A DNA stretch of 48,207 nt from Pseudonocardia bannensis (GTDB taxonomy: Bacteria > Actinomycetota > Actinomycetes > Mycobacteriales > Pseudonocardiaceae): NCBI RefSeq assembly GCF_012911875.1, contig NZ_JAAXKZ010000034.1, positions 1 to 48,207 on the forward strand, given 5' to 3'. Every line of letters starts with the position of its first letter. Within the stretch, counting starts at the first letter, position 1. The notes below the pieces were generated by a model that worked only from the letters and a program-made list of their open reading frames with translations, did not search any database and had not been told where the DNA came from. This document shows positions 15,990 to 24,762 of this stretch, one piece after another. The position numbers and the translations under genes were made by a program.

Positions 15990-17544
15990 GTCCAGTCGGC
16001 TGCGGGTCGGCATCGACGTCGGTGGCACCAATACCGATGCCGTCATCATCGATGACCAGGACAAGCTGCTGGCGAAGGTCAAGCACCCCACGACCTCCGA
16101 CGTGACCACCGGGATCCTGAGCGCGCTCCGGCTCGTCCTCGAACAGCTCCACGGTGCTGCCGCGAACGTCAGCCACGTCATGCTGGGGACGACCCACGCC
16201 ACCAACGCGATCCTCGAGCGACGCAACCTCAACCGCGTCGCCGCCCTGCGGCTCGGCGGCCCGGCGACACACGCCATCCCGCCGCTGACGGGCTGGCCGG
16301 AGGACCTCAAGGCCGCGGTCTCCTGCGGGGAGACCGTCGTCGACGGCGGTGTCGAGATGACCGGCGAGCCGATCGTGCCGCTCGACGAGGACGCAGTGCG
16401 CCGCTTCCTCGACAGCGTGTCCGAGCAGGCGGAGGGCGTGGCGATCTCCGGGGTCTTCTCGCCGGTGCTCTCCGACCAGGAGTACCGGGTCGCGGAGCTG
16501 GTCCGGGAGGTGCTCGGCGACATCCCCGTCTCGCTCAGCCACGAGATCGGCTCGCTGGGACTGCTCGAACGGGAGAACGCCTGCGTCCTCAACGCGGCAC
16601 TGGTCGCGGTCGCGGAGCGGGTGACGACCGGGCTGAGCAACGCGATGACGACCAACGGGATCACCGCCGAGGCCTACATCGCGCAGAACGACGGCACCCT
16701 GATGAGCCTGGACTACGTCCGTCGCTACCCGATCCTCACCATCGGCAGCGGACCGACCAACAGCATGCGCGGGGCCAGCTACCTGACCGGCGCCATGGAC
16801 GCGCTGGTCGTCGACGTCGGTGGCACCTCGACCGACATCGGGATCCTCACCTCGGGGTTCCCGCGGGAGTCGTCCACCGCGGTGGAGATCGGCGGGGTCC
16901 GGACGAACTTCCGGATGCCCGACCTGGTGTCGCTGGCGATCGGTGGCGGGACGATCGTCGGAGCGGCCGGGGACGCCGTGTCGCTGGGCCCCGGCAGCGT
17001 CGGTTACCGGCTGTCCACCGAGGCGCTGGTGTTCGGCGGTGCGGTTCCGACGGTCACCGACGCGATCGTGGCCTCCGGCCGCGCCCGCATCGGCGACGCC
17101 GCCCTGACGGCCGGGAGCCGGGAGATGCTGCTCCGAGCCATCGCCGCCTGCGATGCCCGTATCGAGGACGGCGTCGACCGGGTCAAGACCTCCGGTCGCG
17201 AGCTTCCCCTGATCGCGGTCGGAGGCGGCAGCGGACTGATCCCTGAGGTGCTGGCCGGCGTGGCGGGCGTCCACCGTCCGGAGAACTACGACGTGGCCAA
17301 CGCGATCGGTGCGGCCATCGCATCGGTGTCCGGTGAGCTCGACCGGGTGTTCGCCTACGGGAAGGACGGCCGGGACGAGGCCATCGCCGAAGCGGTGCAG
17401 CTGGCTCGGGACGAGGCGATCCGGGCCGGCGCCGACCCCGCTCACGTGGAGGTGGTCGAGATCGAGGAGGTCCCACTGGCGTACCTCACCGAACCGGTCG
17501 CCCGCGTCAGGGTGAAGGCGGCCGGGCCGCTGAAGACGCACTGA
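15982..17544 (+). CDS. HyuA-type hydantoinase/oxoprolinase family protein
   Basis: The 520-residue protein has the two ATPase-fold phosphate loops of the hydantoinase A/acetone carboxylase beta family: GIDVGGTNTDAVII at about 10-23 and VVDVGGTSTDIGIL near 275, with GTTHATNAIL between. Relatives open five-membered cyclic imides or amides such as hydantoins or 5-oxoproline using ATP, usually with a HyuB partner. Here no hyuB is present and the protein is shorter than the 650-700 residue classical form, which matches the DUF917-linked subgroup. It overlaps the DUF917 gene by 8 bases, so the two are almost certainly co-translated and may work on the same ring. Confidence 0.88.
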   Translation: MRESSRLRVGIDVGGTNTDAVIIDDQDKLLAKVKHPTTSDVTTGILSALRLVLEQLHGAAANVSHVMLGTTHATNAILERRNLNRVAALRLGGPATHAIPPLTGWPEDLKAAVSCGETVVDGGVEMTGEPIVPLDEDAVRRFLDSVSEQAEGVAISGVFSPVLSDQEYRVAELVREVLGDIPVSLSHEIGSLGLLERENACVLNAALVAVAERVTTGLSNAMTTNGITAEAYIAQNDGTLMSLDYVRRYPILTIGSGPTNSMRGASYLTGAMDALVVDVGGTSTDIGILTSGFPRESSTAVEIGGVRTNFRMPDLVSLAIGGGTIVGAAGDAVSLGPGSVGYRLSTEALVFGGAVPTVTDAIVASGRARIGDAALTAGSREMLLRAIAACDARIEDGVDRVKTSGRELPLIAVGGGSGLIPEVLAGVAGVHRPENYDVANAIGAAIASVSGELDRVFAYGKDGRDEAIAEAVQLARDEAIRAGADPAHVEVVEIEEVPLAYLTEPVARVRVKAAGPLKTH

Positions 17545-17637
17545 CGTCGGCATGCGTCCGTCATCTTTCGGGGCCGAGATCAGCGTGCTACGCCGATCGG
17601 CCTGTGATGCCGGGTGCACCGGAAACCGTGTGAACGT

Positions 17638-17668
17638 GTGTGGCTTGCACATGGCCTCGATGCCACAC
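17638..17668. promoter_or_regulatory. Inverted repeat upstream of first molybdenum hydroxylase set
   Basis: GTGTGGC at 17638-17644 and its complement GCCACAC at 17662-17668 are separated by 17 bases, in the 168-base spacer before the FAD-subunit gene. The spacing of about two helical turns centre to centre suits a dimeric activator or repressor. The same spacer holds a GGTGCACC palindrome at 17613-17620. This suggests that the second half of the operon has its own control, perhaps by the same PucR-type protein. Confidence 0.4.
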
Positions 17669-17712
17669 CGTTCCTAGATTGTCCGTATTCGACCTTCTCG
17701 GAAGGAGGTGTC

Positions 17713-18585
17713 ATGGAGCTCCGCGCAGCCGACTCCCTGGACGACGCCCTGGAGGTGCTGTCCCACCGGGGGGACCAGTGCCAGGTTCTCGCCGGCGGCA
17801 CCGACGTGATGATCCAACTCGCCCGCGGCGAGATCGCCCCCGCCGTCCTGCTCCATGTGGAGAAGCTCGATGAGCTGCGGGGGGTCGAGGCGAACGGAGA
17901 CACCCGCCTCGGGCCCCTGGTGACTCATCGCGACCTGGCCAAGGGCCTGCTCGGGGAGCGGTTCCGTTCGATCGCCGAGTCGGCCGCCACCGTGGGCGGT
18001 CTGCAGACCCAGGTGGTCGGTACGGTCGGCGGGAACATCTGCAACGCGTCGCCGGCCGCGGACACGCTGCCCGCCCTGCTCGTGCACGATGCCCAGGTCA
18101 CGCTCCGCAGCAGTGCGGCCAGCCGGACCGTCCCCCTGCAGGATTTCGTCGTCGGCAGGCGGGCCACCACCCGCGGGCCGGACGAGCTGCTCACCGCGAT
18201 CACGCTCGTCACGCCGGGCGAGCGCACCGGTGACGTCTACCTCAAGGTCGGCAGGCGCAGCGCCATGGAGGTGGCGATCGTCGGGCTGGCGATGCGCCTG
18301 GCGTTCGACCCCGACGGCACGGTGAACGACGCCAGGATCGCGCTGGCCTCGGTCGGGCCCTGCCCCATGCGCTCGGCCGACGCCGAGGCGGCGCTGGTCG
18401 GTGGCGGGCTGGAACCGGACTCGATCGACGCGGCCGCCGACGCGGTGCTGCGCGACATCACGCCGATGGACGACGTGCGCGGGAGCGCGGCCTACCGGCG
18501 CCGGGTGATTCCCGGGCTGCTTCGCAAGGCGGCCGACCTCTGCTCGCAGCGAGCGGGGACAGGCTCCCCGGACGGTGAAGGGTGA
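17713..18585 (+). CDS. Molybdenum hydroxylase FAD subunit, set 1 (CoxM-like)
   Basis: This 290-residue medium subunit passes electrons from the iron-sulfur subunit through FAD. Both FAD-binding motifs of the CoxM/xanthine-dehydrogenase family are seen: AGGTDVMIQL near residue 33 and GTVGGNICNASPAADTLPALL near 107, followed by the C-terminal CO-dehydrogenase flavoprotein domain (YLKVGRRSAMEVAIVG). The ATG follows a near-perfect ribosome site AAGGAGG with 4-base spacing, the strongest in this operon. It heads an M-S-L gene order and runs into the small subunit gene with a 5-base gap. Confidence 0.92.
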   Translation: MELRAADSLDDALEVLSHRGDQCQVLAGGTDVMIQLARGEIAPAVLLHVEKLDELRGVEANGDTRLGPLVTHRDLAKGLLGERFRSIAESAATVGGLQTQVVGTVGGNICNASPAADTLPALLVHDAQVTLRSSAASRTVPLQDFVVGRRATTRGPDELLTAITLVTPGERTGDVYLKVGRRSAMEVAIVGLAMRLAFDPDGTVNDARIALASVGPCPMRSADAEAALVGGGLEPDSIDAAADAVLRDITPMDDVRGSAAYRRRVIPGLLRKAADLCSQRAGTGSPDGEG

Positions 18586-18590
18586 ATGCG

Positions 18591-19058
18591 ATGGAAATGA
18601 CGTTCACGGTCAACGGCACGCAGGCGAAGGTCGAGATCGACCCCGCGGAGACGCTGCTCGGCGTGCTGCGCGAGCGGCTCCGGTTGACCGGCACCAAGGA
18701 GGGCTGCAACGAGGGCGAATGCGGTGCGTGCACCGTCCTGGTCGATGGGCTGCCCGTGGACTCCTGCATCTACTCCGCCGCGGCCACCGGCGGGCGCCGG
18801 GTCGAGACGGTCGAGGGGCTCACCCTCGACGAACTCGGCCGCGACCTGCAGGCCGCCTTCGTCGCCGCCGGGGGCGTGCAGTGCGGGTTCTGCACCCCGG
18901 GCTTCATCGCCACCCTCGTGTCCGTGCTCCGCGAGAACGAGGCACCCTCCGAGGACGATCTCCGGACCGCGCTGGCAGGCAACATCTGCCGCTGCACCGG
19001 ATACAGCCAGATCCTCGACGCGGTCGCCGCGACGGTCTCCAGGAGGAACGGACGATGA
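18591..19058 (+). CDS. Molybdenum hydroxylase [2Fe-2S] subunit, set 1 (CoxS-like)
   Basis: This 155-residue small subunit carries two [2Fe-2S] clusters. The plant-ferredoxin-type cluster ligands are C39, C44, C47 and C59 (GCNEGECGACTVLVDG, then DSC). The second, helical cluster uses C98, C101, C133 and C135 (QCGFCTPG and CRCTGY). ATG 18591 is preferred to GTG 18582 because AAGGG lies about 8 bases upstream and MTFTVNG is the usual N-terminus. Its stop overlaps the large subunit start (ATGA), so the subunits are coupled. Confidence 0.94.
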   Translation: MEMTFTVNGTQAKVEIDPAETLLGVLRERLRLTGTKEGCNEGECGACTVLVDGLPVDSCIYSAAATGGRRVETVEGLTLDELGRDLQAAFVAAGGVQCGFCTPGFIATLVSVLRENEAPSEDDLRTALAGNICRCTGYSQILDAVAATVSRRNGR

Positions 19059-21337
19059 CGGTCATCGGTGAGCGGATCCCCCGCTCCGACGGGCAGTCGA
19101 AGGTCAGTGGCGAGGCGATCTACGGGGTCGACTACGCCGAACCCGGCATGATCTGGGGCGCGCTGCTGCGCTCCCCGGTCAGCTCCGGACGGATCACCCG
19201 GCTCGACACCACCGCGGCCATGGCCATGCCCGGCGTCCACGCCGTGCTCACCGCCGCGGACGCGCCCGATGCGTATGCCGGCTGGGTGCTGCGCGACCAG
19301 CGGCTGTTCGCCGTCGACCGCGTGCACTTCGAGGGCCAGCCGATCGCCGCGGTGGCCGCCGACACCCTCGCACAGGCTCGTGCCGCCGCCGCGGCCATCG
19401 ACCTCGAGATCGAGCCGCTGCCCGCGGTGGTCGACCTCGACCATGCCTTGAGCCCGGACGCACCGCTGGTGCACCCGGATTGGGAGAGCTTCGTCCCGAC
19501 CGCGGGCCCGGACTTCCCCCGTGGGGGCAACCTCGCCGCCGAGTCCATCTCGGATCCGCCCGGGGTCGACGAGGCATTCGCCCGGGCCCACCGGGTGATC
19601 TCCGACGAGTTCGTCGCCCAGCGCCAGTACCAGGCCTACATCGAGCCGAAGAGCGCCGTCGGGATCTTCCGCGACGGGCGCTACACCATTCACACCGCAC
19701 ACCAATTCCCTTACAACGTGCGCGACCGGGTGTCACAGTTCCTCAATGTCCGGCCCTCGGCGGTGCGGGTGGTCGGGCACACCATCGGGGGCGGGTTCGG
19801 GGCCAAGCTCGACGCCAGCCTCGAGCCGTACGCCGCGCTGCTGTCCCGGGCGGTGCGCGGGCTGGCGGTGAAGCTCGTCAACACCCGCACCGAGGATCTG
19901 ATCACCTGTCCCAGCCGGGAGGGCGCGATCACGCGGCTGCGCTCCGCGGTGGACGCGGAGGGGAACATCATCGCCCGCGAGCTGGAGGTGATCGCCGACA
20001 ACGGCGCCTACAGCGGCGAGATGCCCTGGCTCGCCAGCATCGCGCTGCACTGCGCGCGCGGCGTCTACCGGGCCGGCCCCACGCGGGTCGTCGCCCGGCT
20101 GGTGTACACCAACACGACCCCGACCGGCGCGTTCCGCGGCGTCAACGGCACGTACCTCTACCACGCCGTCGAGCGGCACATGGACCACATCGCCGCCGAG
20201 CTGGGCGTCGACCGGTTGGAGTACCGGCTGCGCCACCTGTTCACCGACGGTGAGGAGCTGCTCAACGGCCAGGTGCTGGACGACGCGGGCATCCTGCGCC
20301 AGGGGTTCGAGGCCATCGAGGCCGCCGCGCCGTGGGCCGAGCTGCAGGCGGAGAAGCGTCCCTACCGGGGCATCGGGATCGGCGCGGCGTGGTGGCTGAC
20401 GAACCCGTCCGCCGGCACCGCGGTCGTCAAGATGCACGAGGACGGCACCGTCGCGGTGGTCACCGCGGCCACCGACAACGGGTCAGGCGCGGTGTCGATG
20501 GGCGTCACCCAGGTCGTCGCCGAGCGTCTGGGCATCCCACCGGCCGATGTGCACATCGCCCTGCCGGACACCGACGTCGCGGGGTTCGACGGGGGGTCAC
20601 AGGGCAGCCGGACCACGCGCATCGTCGGCAAGGCGTCCCAGATCGCCGCCGACGAGGTCGTCGAGAAGCTCAAGAACGTGGCCGCCGGGCTGCTCGAGGC
20701 GGCCGCGGAGGACCTCGAGGTCGCCGAGGGGACCGTCCGGGTCAAGGGCGTACCGGGCAAGAGCATGACGCTCGCCGAGGTGGCCGTCACGGCGATGAAC
20801 ACGGTCGGCCCCATCCAGGGCACCGGCTCGTTCGTCACCCCGTTCCCCGACTTCAACCCGGGGTGCGCCACCGGACTGATGCTCCCCTCCTTCCCGACGC
20901 CGACCTACCACGTGCATCTCGCCGAGGTGGAGGTCGACCCGGTGACGGGTAACGTGCGGGTGCTGCGCTACCTGGTTGCCCAGGAGGTCGGACGGGTGAT
21001 CAGCCCCGACGGCACCTACGGCCAGGTGATGGGCGCGGTCACGCAGGGCATCGGGTACGCCCTGCACGAGAGCCTGCGGATCGGTGAGGACGGCCGCTAC
21101 CGCGAGCGGACGCTGGAGAGCTACCGGCTGCCGCTGGCGGGCGACGTCCCCCGCGTCGAGTTCTTCCCCCTCGAGCACCCCGACCCGGACGGCCCGTTCG
21201 GCGCCAAGGGTGTGGGGGAGGGCCCCGTCCTGCTGCCCGCGGCGGTGATCGCCAACGCCGTCAGTGACGCGATCGGCAAGCCGTTCAACCAGATCCCGAT
21301 CACCCCCGAGGAGGTTCTCGCGGCAATCCAGAGCTGA
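19055..21337 (+). CDS. Molybdenum hydroxylase large (Moco) subunit, set 1
   Basis: The 760-residue catalytic subunit binds the molybdopterin cofactor. The N-terminal aldehyde oxidase/xanthine dehydrogenase a/b hammerhead domain (about 1-110, SKVSGEAIYGVDYAEPGMIWG) precedes the Moco domain with GGGFGAKLD, DNGSGAVSMGVTQ, and the catalytic Glu E722 in KGVGEGP. Two points are unusual. The loop normally reading AFRGFG or AYRGAG is AFRGVNGTYLYHAVE here, so the substrate pocket differs from common members. The Cys-containing AYRC(S/A) motif of CO dehydrogenase is absent, so CO oxidation is unlikely. AGGAGG lies 8 bases before the ATG. The substrate is probably an N-heterocycle or aldehyde; this is inference. 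Confidence 0.9.
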   Translation: MTVIGERIPRSDGQSKVSGEAIYGVDYAEPGMIWGALLRSPVSSGRITRLDTTAAMAMPGVHAVLTAADAPDAYAGWVLRDQRLFAVDRVHFEGQPIAAVAADTLAQARAAAAAIDLEIEPLPAVVDLDHALSPDAPLVHPDWESFVPTAGPDFPRGGNLAAESISDPPGVDEAFARAHRVISDEFVAQRQYQAYIEPKSAVGIFRDGRYTIHTAHQFPYNVRDRVSQFLNVRPSAVRVVGHTIGGGFGAKLDASLEPYAALLSRAVRGLAVKLVNTRTEDLITCPSREGAITRLRSAVDAEGNIIARELEVIADNGAYSGEMPWLASIALHCARGVYRAGPTRVVARLVYTNTTPTGAFRGVNGTYLYHAVERHMDHIAAELGVDRLEYRLRHLFTDGEELLNGQVLDDAGILRQGFEAIEAAAPWAELQAEKRPYRGIGIGAAWWLTNPSAGTAVVKMHEDGTVAVVTAATDNGSGAVSMGVTQVVAERLGIPPADVHIALPDTDVAGFDGGSQGSRTTRIVGKASQIAADEVVEKLKNVAAGLLEAAAEDLEVAEGTVRVKGVPGKSMTLAEVAVTAMNTVGPIQGTGSFVTPFPDFNPGCATGLMLPSFPTPTYHVHLAEVEVDPVTGNVRVLRYLVAQEVGRVISPDGTYGQVMGAVTQGIGYALHESLRIGEDGRYRERTLESYRLPLAGDVPRVEFFPLEHPDPDGPFGAKGVGEGPVLLPAAVIANAVSDAIGKPFNQIPITPEEVLAAIQS

Positions 21338-21370
21338 GATCCCAGTTCGACCGGGTAGAGCGGCGGCGAC

Positions 21371-21454
21371 GCACACGGCCGCGCGCGCTACCTGCTGAAC
21401 CGGCCACGGTCCCTCCGCAGCGGCGCTCGGAGGGTCGCCAGGCCGGCCGTGTGC
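21371..21454. promoter_or_regulatory. Nested inverted repeats between the two hydroxylase sets
   Basis: In the 159-base spacer between the two large-subunit genes, GCACACGGCCG (21371-21381) pairs with CGGCCGTGTGC (21444-21454). Inside this 11-bp outer stem is a second hairpin, CCCTCCG (21411-21417) with CGGAGGG (21428-21434), which can extend by AGC/GCT. GGCC blocks at 21403 and 21441 offer a competing pairing. The element ends 42 bases before the next start, so it could be a terminator/attenuator or a structured 5' leader of the second set. No known riboswitch class was recognised. Confidence 0.55.
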
Positions 21455-21496
21455 CTCCGCAGTACTGGTGACTCGAGGAGCGACAGGAGTTCGTGC

Positions 21497-23890
21497 ATGA
21501 CCATCGCTGAACCCGTTCACAATCAGAGGAAATACGTCGGGACCTCCGTCCGGCGTACCGAGGACCCCCGACTGCTGGCCGGTCGAGGGCAGTACATCGA
21601 TGACCTCACGGTGCCCAAGATGATCGAAGGGGCGATCCTGCGCAGCCCGCTTGCGCACGCCCGGATCACCAACATCGACGTCAGCCGGGCACTGGAGCTT
21701 CCCGGGGTGTTCGACGTCATCACCGGAAAGGACCTCGCTGCTGTCGCAGGCCAGCAGCCGGTGATCTGGTTGCCGATCCCCGACCAGCGCCTCGCCAAGA
21801 CCCACGCGCTCGCCGTCGACCGGGTCCGCTGGGTCGGGCAGGCCGTGGCCGCCGTGGTCGCGGTGGACCGCTACGTCGCCGAGGACGCGCTCGAGCTCAT
21901 CGAGGTCGACTACGAGCCGCTGCCCGTCGTGGCGGATCTCGAGGCGGCGCTCGCCCCGGACGCGCCCAAGCTGTACGACGACTGGCCCGACAACGTGAGC
22001 GGTTCGCACAGCTACAAGACAGGCGACGCGGACGCGGCGTTCGCCTCGGCCGACCTTGTGGTCAGCGGCAGCTTCACGCACGGCCGTGCGATGGGCTGCC
22101 CGCTGGAGCCGCGCGGCTGCATCGTGAGCTGGGACTCCTTCTCCGACACGCTCGACCTCTGGCTGTCCACCCAGGCACCCAACCTCGCCCGCGACCTGCT
22201 GGCCGAGGTCTTCGAGGTGCCGGTGAGCAAGATCCGCGTCCGGACGCCCAACCTCGGTGGCGGTTTCGGCAACAAGTTCGACTTCTACGGCGAGGAGATC
22301 ATCGCCGCCGTCCTGTCCCGGCGCACCGGCCGCCCGGTGAAGATCGTCGAGGACCGAGCGGACAGCTTCGTCGCCACCGGGCACTCGCGCGACCAGCGCC
22401 TCGACTTCGAGATGGCGCTGAACAACGACGGCACCATCGTCGGCCTGCGCGGCATCTCCTACGGGGTCCTCGGCGGCGCTCTCAGCACCGTCGGCGCCGG
22501 GCCGTGCTGGGCCTCGGTGCTGACCTGCATGGGGCCGTACAAGATCCCCAACCTCGACGTCACGGTCAAGGTCGTCATGACCAACCGAGCGCCGTACGGC
22601 TCCTACCGGGGCTGGGGGGCGCCCAAGGGCAACATCGTGCACGAGCGGCTGATCGAGATGGCGGCCCGCGAGCTGGGGATGGACCGTGCCGAGATCCGGC
22701 GCAAGAACTTCCCCGCGCCGGAGGAGTTCCCGTACTTCAGCGGGGCCGCCTTCACGTTCGACAGCGGCCGGTACGCGGACTGCCTCGACCTGGCGATGAG
22801 CAAGGTCGAGGAACTGGGCTGGCGGGAGCGCCAGGCGAAGGCCCGGGCCGAGGGGCGCTCCCTCGGGATCGGTTACTCCTTCCACATCGAGCCGAGCGGC
22901 TACGGCCCCAGCCGGATCATGAACCTGGTCGGCCTGCAGCACTCCGGCTTCGACGAGGCCACCGTCCGGATGGACTCGGTCGGCAAGGTGACCGTCTACT
23001 CGGGCCAGATCAACATGGGGCAGGGCACCCACACCACCTACGCCCAGATCGCCGCGGACAACCTCGGCGTCCCGATGGAGGACGTGGTCGTGGTCACCGG
23101 GGACACCGACTCGTGCCCTTACACCGGGTACGGCACGGGCGGCAGCCGGGGAGCTCCGCTCGGCGGTGCGTCGATCCTCCGGGCCAGCCAGCGGCTGCGC
23201 GGAAAGATCCTCAGGGTGGCCGCCCAGCTCCTCGAGGCCTCACCGGACGACCTGGAGATCAACGACGGTCAGATCAGCGTGCGCGGCACCAGCAGTAAGT
23301 CGGTGTCCACCCGGGACGTCGGGGACGCGGCCTACCGGCGGCTGCTGGACAAGCTGCCCGAGGAGGAGATGCCCACGCTGGAGGAGGTCGACGTCTTCGA
23401 CCCGCCGAACATGGCCACCTCCTACGGCTGCACGGCCCTGCTGGTCGAGGTCGACCGCGAGACCGGAATGGTGTCGCTGCTCGACTGCCTGCAGGCCCAC
23501 GACTGCGGCACGGTGCTCAACCCGATGCTGGTCGACGGCCAGCTCGCCGGCGGGCTGGCCCAGGCGCTGGGCGGCGCGCTGCTCGAGGAGCTCGTCTACG
23601 ACGACGAAGCCCAGCTGAAGACGGCGAGCTTCATGGACTACCTGCTGCCCACGGCGATGGACATCCCGCCGTTCCAGTTCTTCCACCAGGAGACGCCCGC
23701 ACCGGACATCCCGGGCGGCGTCAAGGGCGTCGGGGAGGCGGGCACGATCGCCGGGGTGTCGCTGGTGGCCAGCGCCATCGACGACGCGCTCAGCGACCTC
23801 GGGGTGACGGTGACCCGGTTCCCGGTCACTCCGCCCCGGCTCCTCGATCAGATCCGTGAAGCCCAGTCGCGCAAGGAGGGGTCGGCGTGA
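21497..23890 (+). CDS. Molybdenum hydroxylase large (Moco) subunit, set 2
   Basis: The 797-residue catalytic subunit begins with a hammerhead domain (RRTEDPRLLAGRGQYIDDL, typical of CoxL-like proteins). Its Moco domain shows GGGFGNKFDFYGEE, SGQINMGQGTHTTYAQIAADNLG and catalytic Glu E747 in KGVGEAG. The substrate loop reads GSYRGWGAPKG, a normal variant of AYRGAG, and lacks the CO-dehydrogenase cysteine. It is only distantly similar to the large subunit of set 1, so this is a second enzyme rather than a recent duplicate. CAGGAG lies 7 bases before the ATG. Gene order here is L-M-S, the opposite arrangement to set 1. Confidence 0.92.
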   Translation: MTIAEPVHNQRKYVGTSVRRTEDPRLLAGRGQYIDDLTVPKMIEGAILRSPLAHARITNIDVSRALELPGVFDVITGKDLAAVAGQQPVIWLPIPDQRLAKTHALAVDRVRWVGQAVAAVVAVDRYVAEDALELIEVDYEPLPVVADLEAALAPDAPKLYDDWPDNVSGSHSYKTGDADAAFASADLVVSGSFTHGRAMGCPLEPRGCIVSWDSFSDTLDLWLSTQAPNLARDLLAEVFEVPVSKIRVRTPNLGGGFGNKFDFYGEEIIAAVLSRRTGRPVKIVEDRADSFVATGHSRDQRLDFEMALNNDGTIVGLRGISYGVLGGALSTVGAGPCWASVLTCMGPYKIPNLDVTVKVVMTNRAPYGSYRGWGAPKGNIVHERLIEMAARELGMDRAEIRRKNFPAPEEFPYFSGAAFTFDSGRYADCLDLAMSKVEELGWRERQAKARAEGRSLGIGYSFHIEPSGYGPSRIMNLVGLQHSGFDEATVRMDSVGKVTVYSGQINMGQGTHTTYAQIAADNLGVPMEDVVVVTGDTDSCPYTGYGTGGSRGAPLGGASILRASQRLRGKILRVAAQLLEASPDDLEINDGQISVRGTSSKSVSTRDVGDAAYRRLLDKLPEEEMPTLEEVDVFDPPNMATSYGCTALLVEVDRETGMVSLLDCLQAHDCGTVLNPMLVDGQLAGGLAQALGGALLEELVYDDEAQLKTASFMDYLLPTAMDIPPFQFFHQETPAPDIPGGVKGVGEAGTIAGVSLVASAIDDALSDLGVTVTRFPVTPPRLLDQIREAQSRKEGSA

Positions 23891-24762
23891 AGCCCGCAGC
23901 CGTCAAGTACGCCCGTGCAGGCGATGTCCAGGAAGCGGTCGCGCTGCTCAGCGAGCACGGTACGGACGCCAAGGTGCTCGCGGGCGGGCAGAGCCTCGTG
24001 CCGCTGATGAACTTCCGGCTGGCCAGCCCGTCGATCCTGATCGACATCAACCGGGTCAACGAGCTGGCGTACGTCCGCGAGGACAACGGCAGCCTGCTCA
24101 TCGGGGCGATGACCCGGCAGCGTGACGTGGAGACCAGTCCGGTGGTCGCGGCCGCGGTGCCGCTGCTGCCGCAGGCGCTCCACCACGTCGGGCACGTCAC
24201 CAACCGCAACCGCGGAACGGTCGGCGGCAGCGTGGCCCACGCCGACCCGGCCAGCGAGCTCCCGGCCCTCGTCACCGGCCTGGCCGGCGAGTTGACGGTG
24301 GAGGGGCCGAAGGGGCAGCGCACCATCGCGGCCGAGGACTTCTTCGTCGGAACGTTCACCACGGCGATGGAGTACGACGAGGTGCTCACCGCGGTCCGGC
24401 TCCCGCGGCTGCCCGCCGGGACCGGTGTCGCGGTCGAGGAGCTGGCCCGCCGGCACGGGGACTTCGCCATCGTGGCCGTGATGGCCGCCGTCCATCTCGC
24501 TCCCGACGGCTCGGTCGACCTGGTCCGACTGGCCGCGAGCGGAGTGGATTCCGTTCCGCTCCGGCTGCATTCCGCGGAGGCGGTCCTCGCGGGCGCGCAG
24601 CCGACGGCGGACGCGATCGCCGCCGCCGCGGCCACGGTCGCAGCGAGTGTCAACCCGACCGGTGACGTCCACGCTCCCGCGTCATATCGGCGGGACATGG
24701 CCCAGCTGTTGGTCAAGAGGGCAGTGGGAGCGGCCATCGAGCGAATTGGAGTGAGCGCATGA
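23887..24762 (+). CDS. Molybdenum hydroxylase FAD subunit, set 2 (CoxM-like)
   Basis: The 291-residue FAD subunit has AGGQSLVPLMNFRL near residue 35 and NRGTVGGSVAHADPASELPAL near 110, both FAD-contact motifs of the family, then the C-terminal flavoprotein domain. The second motif has HADPASE instead of NASPAAD as in set 1, marking a different subfamily. It starts with GTG inside the stop of the large subunit gene (GTGA overlap), with AAGGAGG 7 bases upstream, and ends in an ATGA overlap with the small subunit gene, so all three subunits are tightly coupled. Confidence 0.92.
   Translation: MKPAAVKYARAGDVQEAVALLSEHGTDAKVLAGGQSLVPLMNFRLASPSILIDINRVNELAYVREDNGSLLIGAMTRQRDVETSPVVAAAVPLLPQALHHVGHVTNRNRGTVGGSVAHADPASELPALVTGLAGELTVEGPKGQRTIAAEDFFVGTFTTAMEYDEVLTAVRLPRLPAGTGVAVEELARRHGDFAIVAVMAAVHLAPDGSVDLVRLAASGVDSVPLRLHSAEAVLAGAQPTADAIAAAAATVAASVNPTGDVHAPASYRRDMAQLLVKRAVGAAIERIGVSA

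Noticed and set aside
14616..16664. 682-codon minus-strand frame over LLM, DUF917 and HyuA genes
   Set aside because: It lies antisense to three well-supported genes and has no recognisable domain.
21371..21454. Molybdenum cofactor riboswitch
   Set aside because: The nested stems are suggestive by position, but I cannot match the known consensus from sequence alone.
20597..23032. 811-codon open frame on the minus strand across the hydroxylase genes
   Set aside because: It spans two clear molybdenum hydroxylase genes on the other strand and reads as a His/Asp/Gly-rich shadow typical of GC-rich DNA.
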